In this document: piece after piece, positions 38,641 through 39,560 of the stretch
Layout of the letters: each line of letters begins with the position of its first letter
Numbering within the stretch: the first letter of the stretch is position 1
Assembly: GCA_965363355.1 (NCBI GenBank)
Contig: CBDTTM010000005.1
Span: 1-39,560 of the forward strand
Direction of reading: 5' to 3'
Length of the DNA stretch: 39,560 bases
Origin: CBDTTM01 sp965363355
Lineage (GTDB): Bacteria; Bacillota; Negativicutes; Selenomonadales; Selenomonadaceae
Notes under the pieces: model-generated
Told to the model about the DNA's origin: nothing
The model's database searches: none
Seen by the model: only the letters and a program-made list of their open reading frames with translations
Translations under genes and position numbers: made by a program

Positions 38641-39560
38641 TTACAAGGTATGGCCCGTGGTAATGTAAAAAAAGATCAAAGGAAATACGACGAGCAAATA
38701 CAAGACGGTAGTCAAGATGAAAGTTGCAATGGTCAGGTTGACGTTGAGTTTATAAAGCTGCGCTGTGATTACGGCATTGATTGCTGTTGGTGTACTCGCC
38801 AGAACAATCATCGTTCCGAGCAAGACTTGATCGGTAAAAATAGCTTTGACAAGAAAATAAAAAATAAAGGGAACAATAATGAATTTTAAAGGGACGAGAT
38901 CGGCAACGCGCCAGTAGAATTTTCTGGCGGCGTGCAAATCAATGAGGTAACCTACTGGCAGAAGCGATGTCCAGGCACTGATATGAATGAGTGCATTGAA
39001 GGCTGTTTCGAGAAAAGCAGGACGTGGCACATCAAAAGTATAAAGCAACATGCCGACAAGCATGCCAAGGACAGAAAGTTGATTCCAACTGATCAAGGCA
39101 CTGCGCAGATCAAAGTGCATCTTGGCCTGTGCACGGCGAGCGATATGCTTTTCATGGTAATACTTAGCCAAGGGAAAGCAAAACAAGAATAAGACTAAGG
39201 ATTGAAAGACCCCCACCATTTGAGCGTAAGCGAAGCCGATTTCGCCATAGAGAATAAACGCGCATAATCCGCCAATTGTGCCGATGTTTGACAGCATCGA
39301 AGACATGATGTAGGCACCGCGGTCCAGAAGGCTTTTGTAAGTGCGAGCAAAGGTGATGAGGCTCAGGGCACCGGGCACAAAACAAAATAAGATACCTAAA
39401 ATGGGCAGCCAAATCAGGTCCCAAGATAAAGGGAGAACCCAGAAGCTCAGCAGTGATAAGCTGGTATAGATGAAAATGATATTGAATTTGATCATATCGT
39501 TGCAACGTTTATCATCAATCCAATGTTTTTGTTTTAATGCATAGCCGATTAGTAATGGTA
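38641..39560 (-). CDS. AEC (auxin efflux carrier) family transporter, 5' end outside the window
   Basis: The frame is open through the right edge, so the N terminus is missing. Residues upstream of the internal ATG at 39495 (PLLIGYALKQK, then HWIDD) are typical of the first membrane helix and loop of AEC proteins. The visible part has about nine hydrophobic helices, with NIGTIGGLCAFILYGEIGFAYA in the middle and VLASTPTAINAVITAQLY in the C-terminal half, a conserved family block. Members export organic acids such as malate, or other anions; substrate unknown. Confidence 0.85.
   Translation of the reverse strand, partial: PLLIGYALKQKHWIDDKRCNDMIKFNIIFIYTSLSLLSFWVLPLSWDLIWLPILGILFCFVPGALSLITFARTYKSLLDRGAYIMSSMLSNIGTIGGLCAFILYGEIGFAYAQMVGVFQSLVLFLFCFPLAKYYHEKHIARRAQAKMHFDLRSALISWNQLSVLGMLVGMLLYTFDVPRPAFLETAFNALIHISAWTSLLPVGYLIDLHAARKFYWRVADLVPLKFIIVPFIFYFLVKAIFTDQVLLGTMIVLASTPTAINAVITAQLYKLNVNLTIATFILTTVLYLLVVFPLIFFYITTGHTL

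Noticed and set aside
1..39560. CRISPR arrays, tRNA or rRNA genes, IS elements, prophage
   Set aside because: No spaced direct repeats, no cloverleaf or rRNA signature, and no transposase, integrase or phage protein was seen on either strand.

Overview
The window looks like the chromosome of an anaerobic, low-to-moderate-GC Firmicute, most probably a Negativicute (Selenomonas/Megamonas-like). Pointers are the strong AGGAGG-type ribosome binding sites, a Gram-positive LexA box, futalosine-route menaquinone genes, an oxygen-sensitive class III ribonucleotide reductase, several PTS sugar systems and a LarC nickel-insertion protein. The genus is inference; no rRNA, tRNA, phage, IS element or CRISPR array was seen.

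Layout. 0-3.7 kb: a secreted SnoaL-like protein, an HxlR regulator divergent from a secreted tannase-like esterase, and an ECF transporter S component. 3.7-6.7 kb (minus): menaquinone operon mqnE-mqnC plus an MTAP/PNP-family phosphorylase that probably replaces MqnB. 6.8-9.0 kb: a two-gene DNA-repair pair (radical SAM + DUF4130) behind a promoter containing a LexA box. 9.1-10.3 kb (minus): NlpC/P60 hydrolase and an ArsR-family metal sensor. 10.3-10.9 kb: a gene-free stretch with six perfect DnaA boxes next to an AT-rich tract, then a possible small RNA. 10.9-17.5 kb: PTS gene cluster A (PRD activator, EIIA, EIIB, EIIC of the ascorbate type, SIS isomerase, DapA-family aldolase, KDPG-type aldolase), substrate unknown. 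17.6-20.5 kb: threonine ammonia-lyase (minus) and three tandem universal stress proteins. 20.6-27.9 kb: PTS cluster B, an ascorbate-type ula regulon (ulaR divergent from ulaG-C-A-B-X-F-E) in which ulaD is absent and an uncharacterised FG-GAP-like protein X sits between ulaB and ulaF. 28-31.9 kb (minus): nrdD, a separate small gene carrying the NrdD glycyl-radical motif, nrdG and an anchored hypothetical protein, preceded by NrdR-like boxes flanking a perfect 44-bp palindrome and by a leader terminator. 31.9-39.56 kb: MscS channel, GNAT acetyltransferase, degenerate GGDEF protein, Mn2+ (yybP-ykoY) riboswitch with a GDT1/UPF0016 Mn exporter, DedA protein, LacI regulator, LarC, and an AEC transporter cut by the window edge.

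What stands out: (1) a class III ribonucleotide reductase whose glycyl-radical segment appears to be encoded by its own 94-residue gene between nrdD and nrdG; (2) the 44-bp palindrome between NrdR-like boxes and a leader terminator in front of it; (3) the orphan DnaA-box cluster; (4) an SOS box on the radical SAM/DUF4130 pair; (5) two ascorbate-family PTS clusters with non-canonical enzymes.
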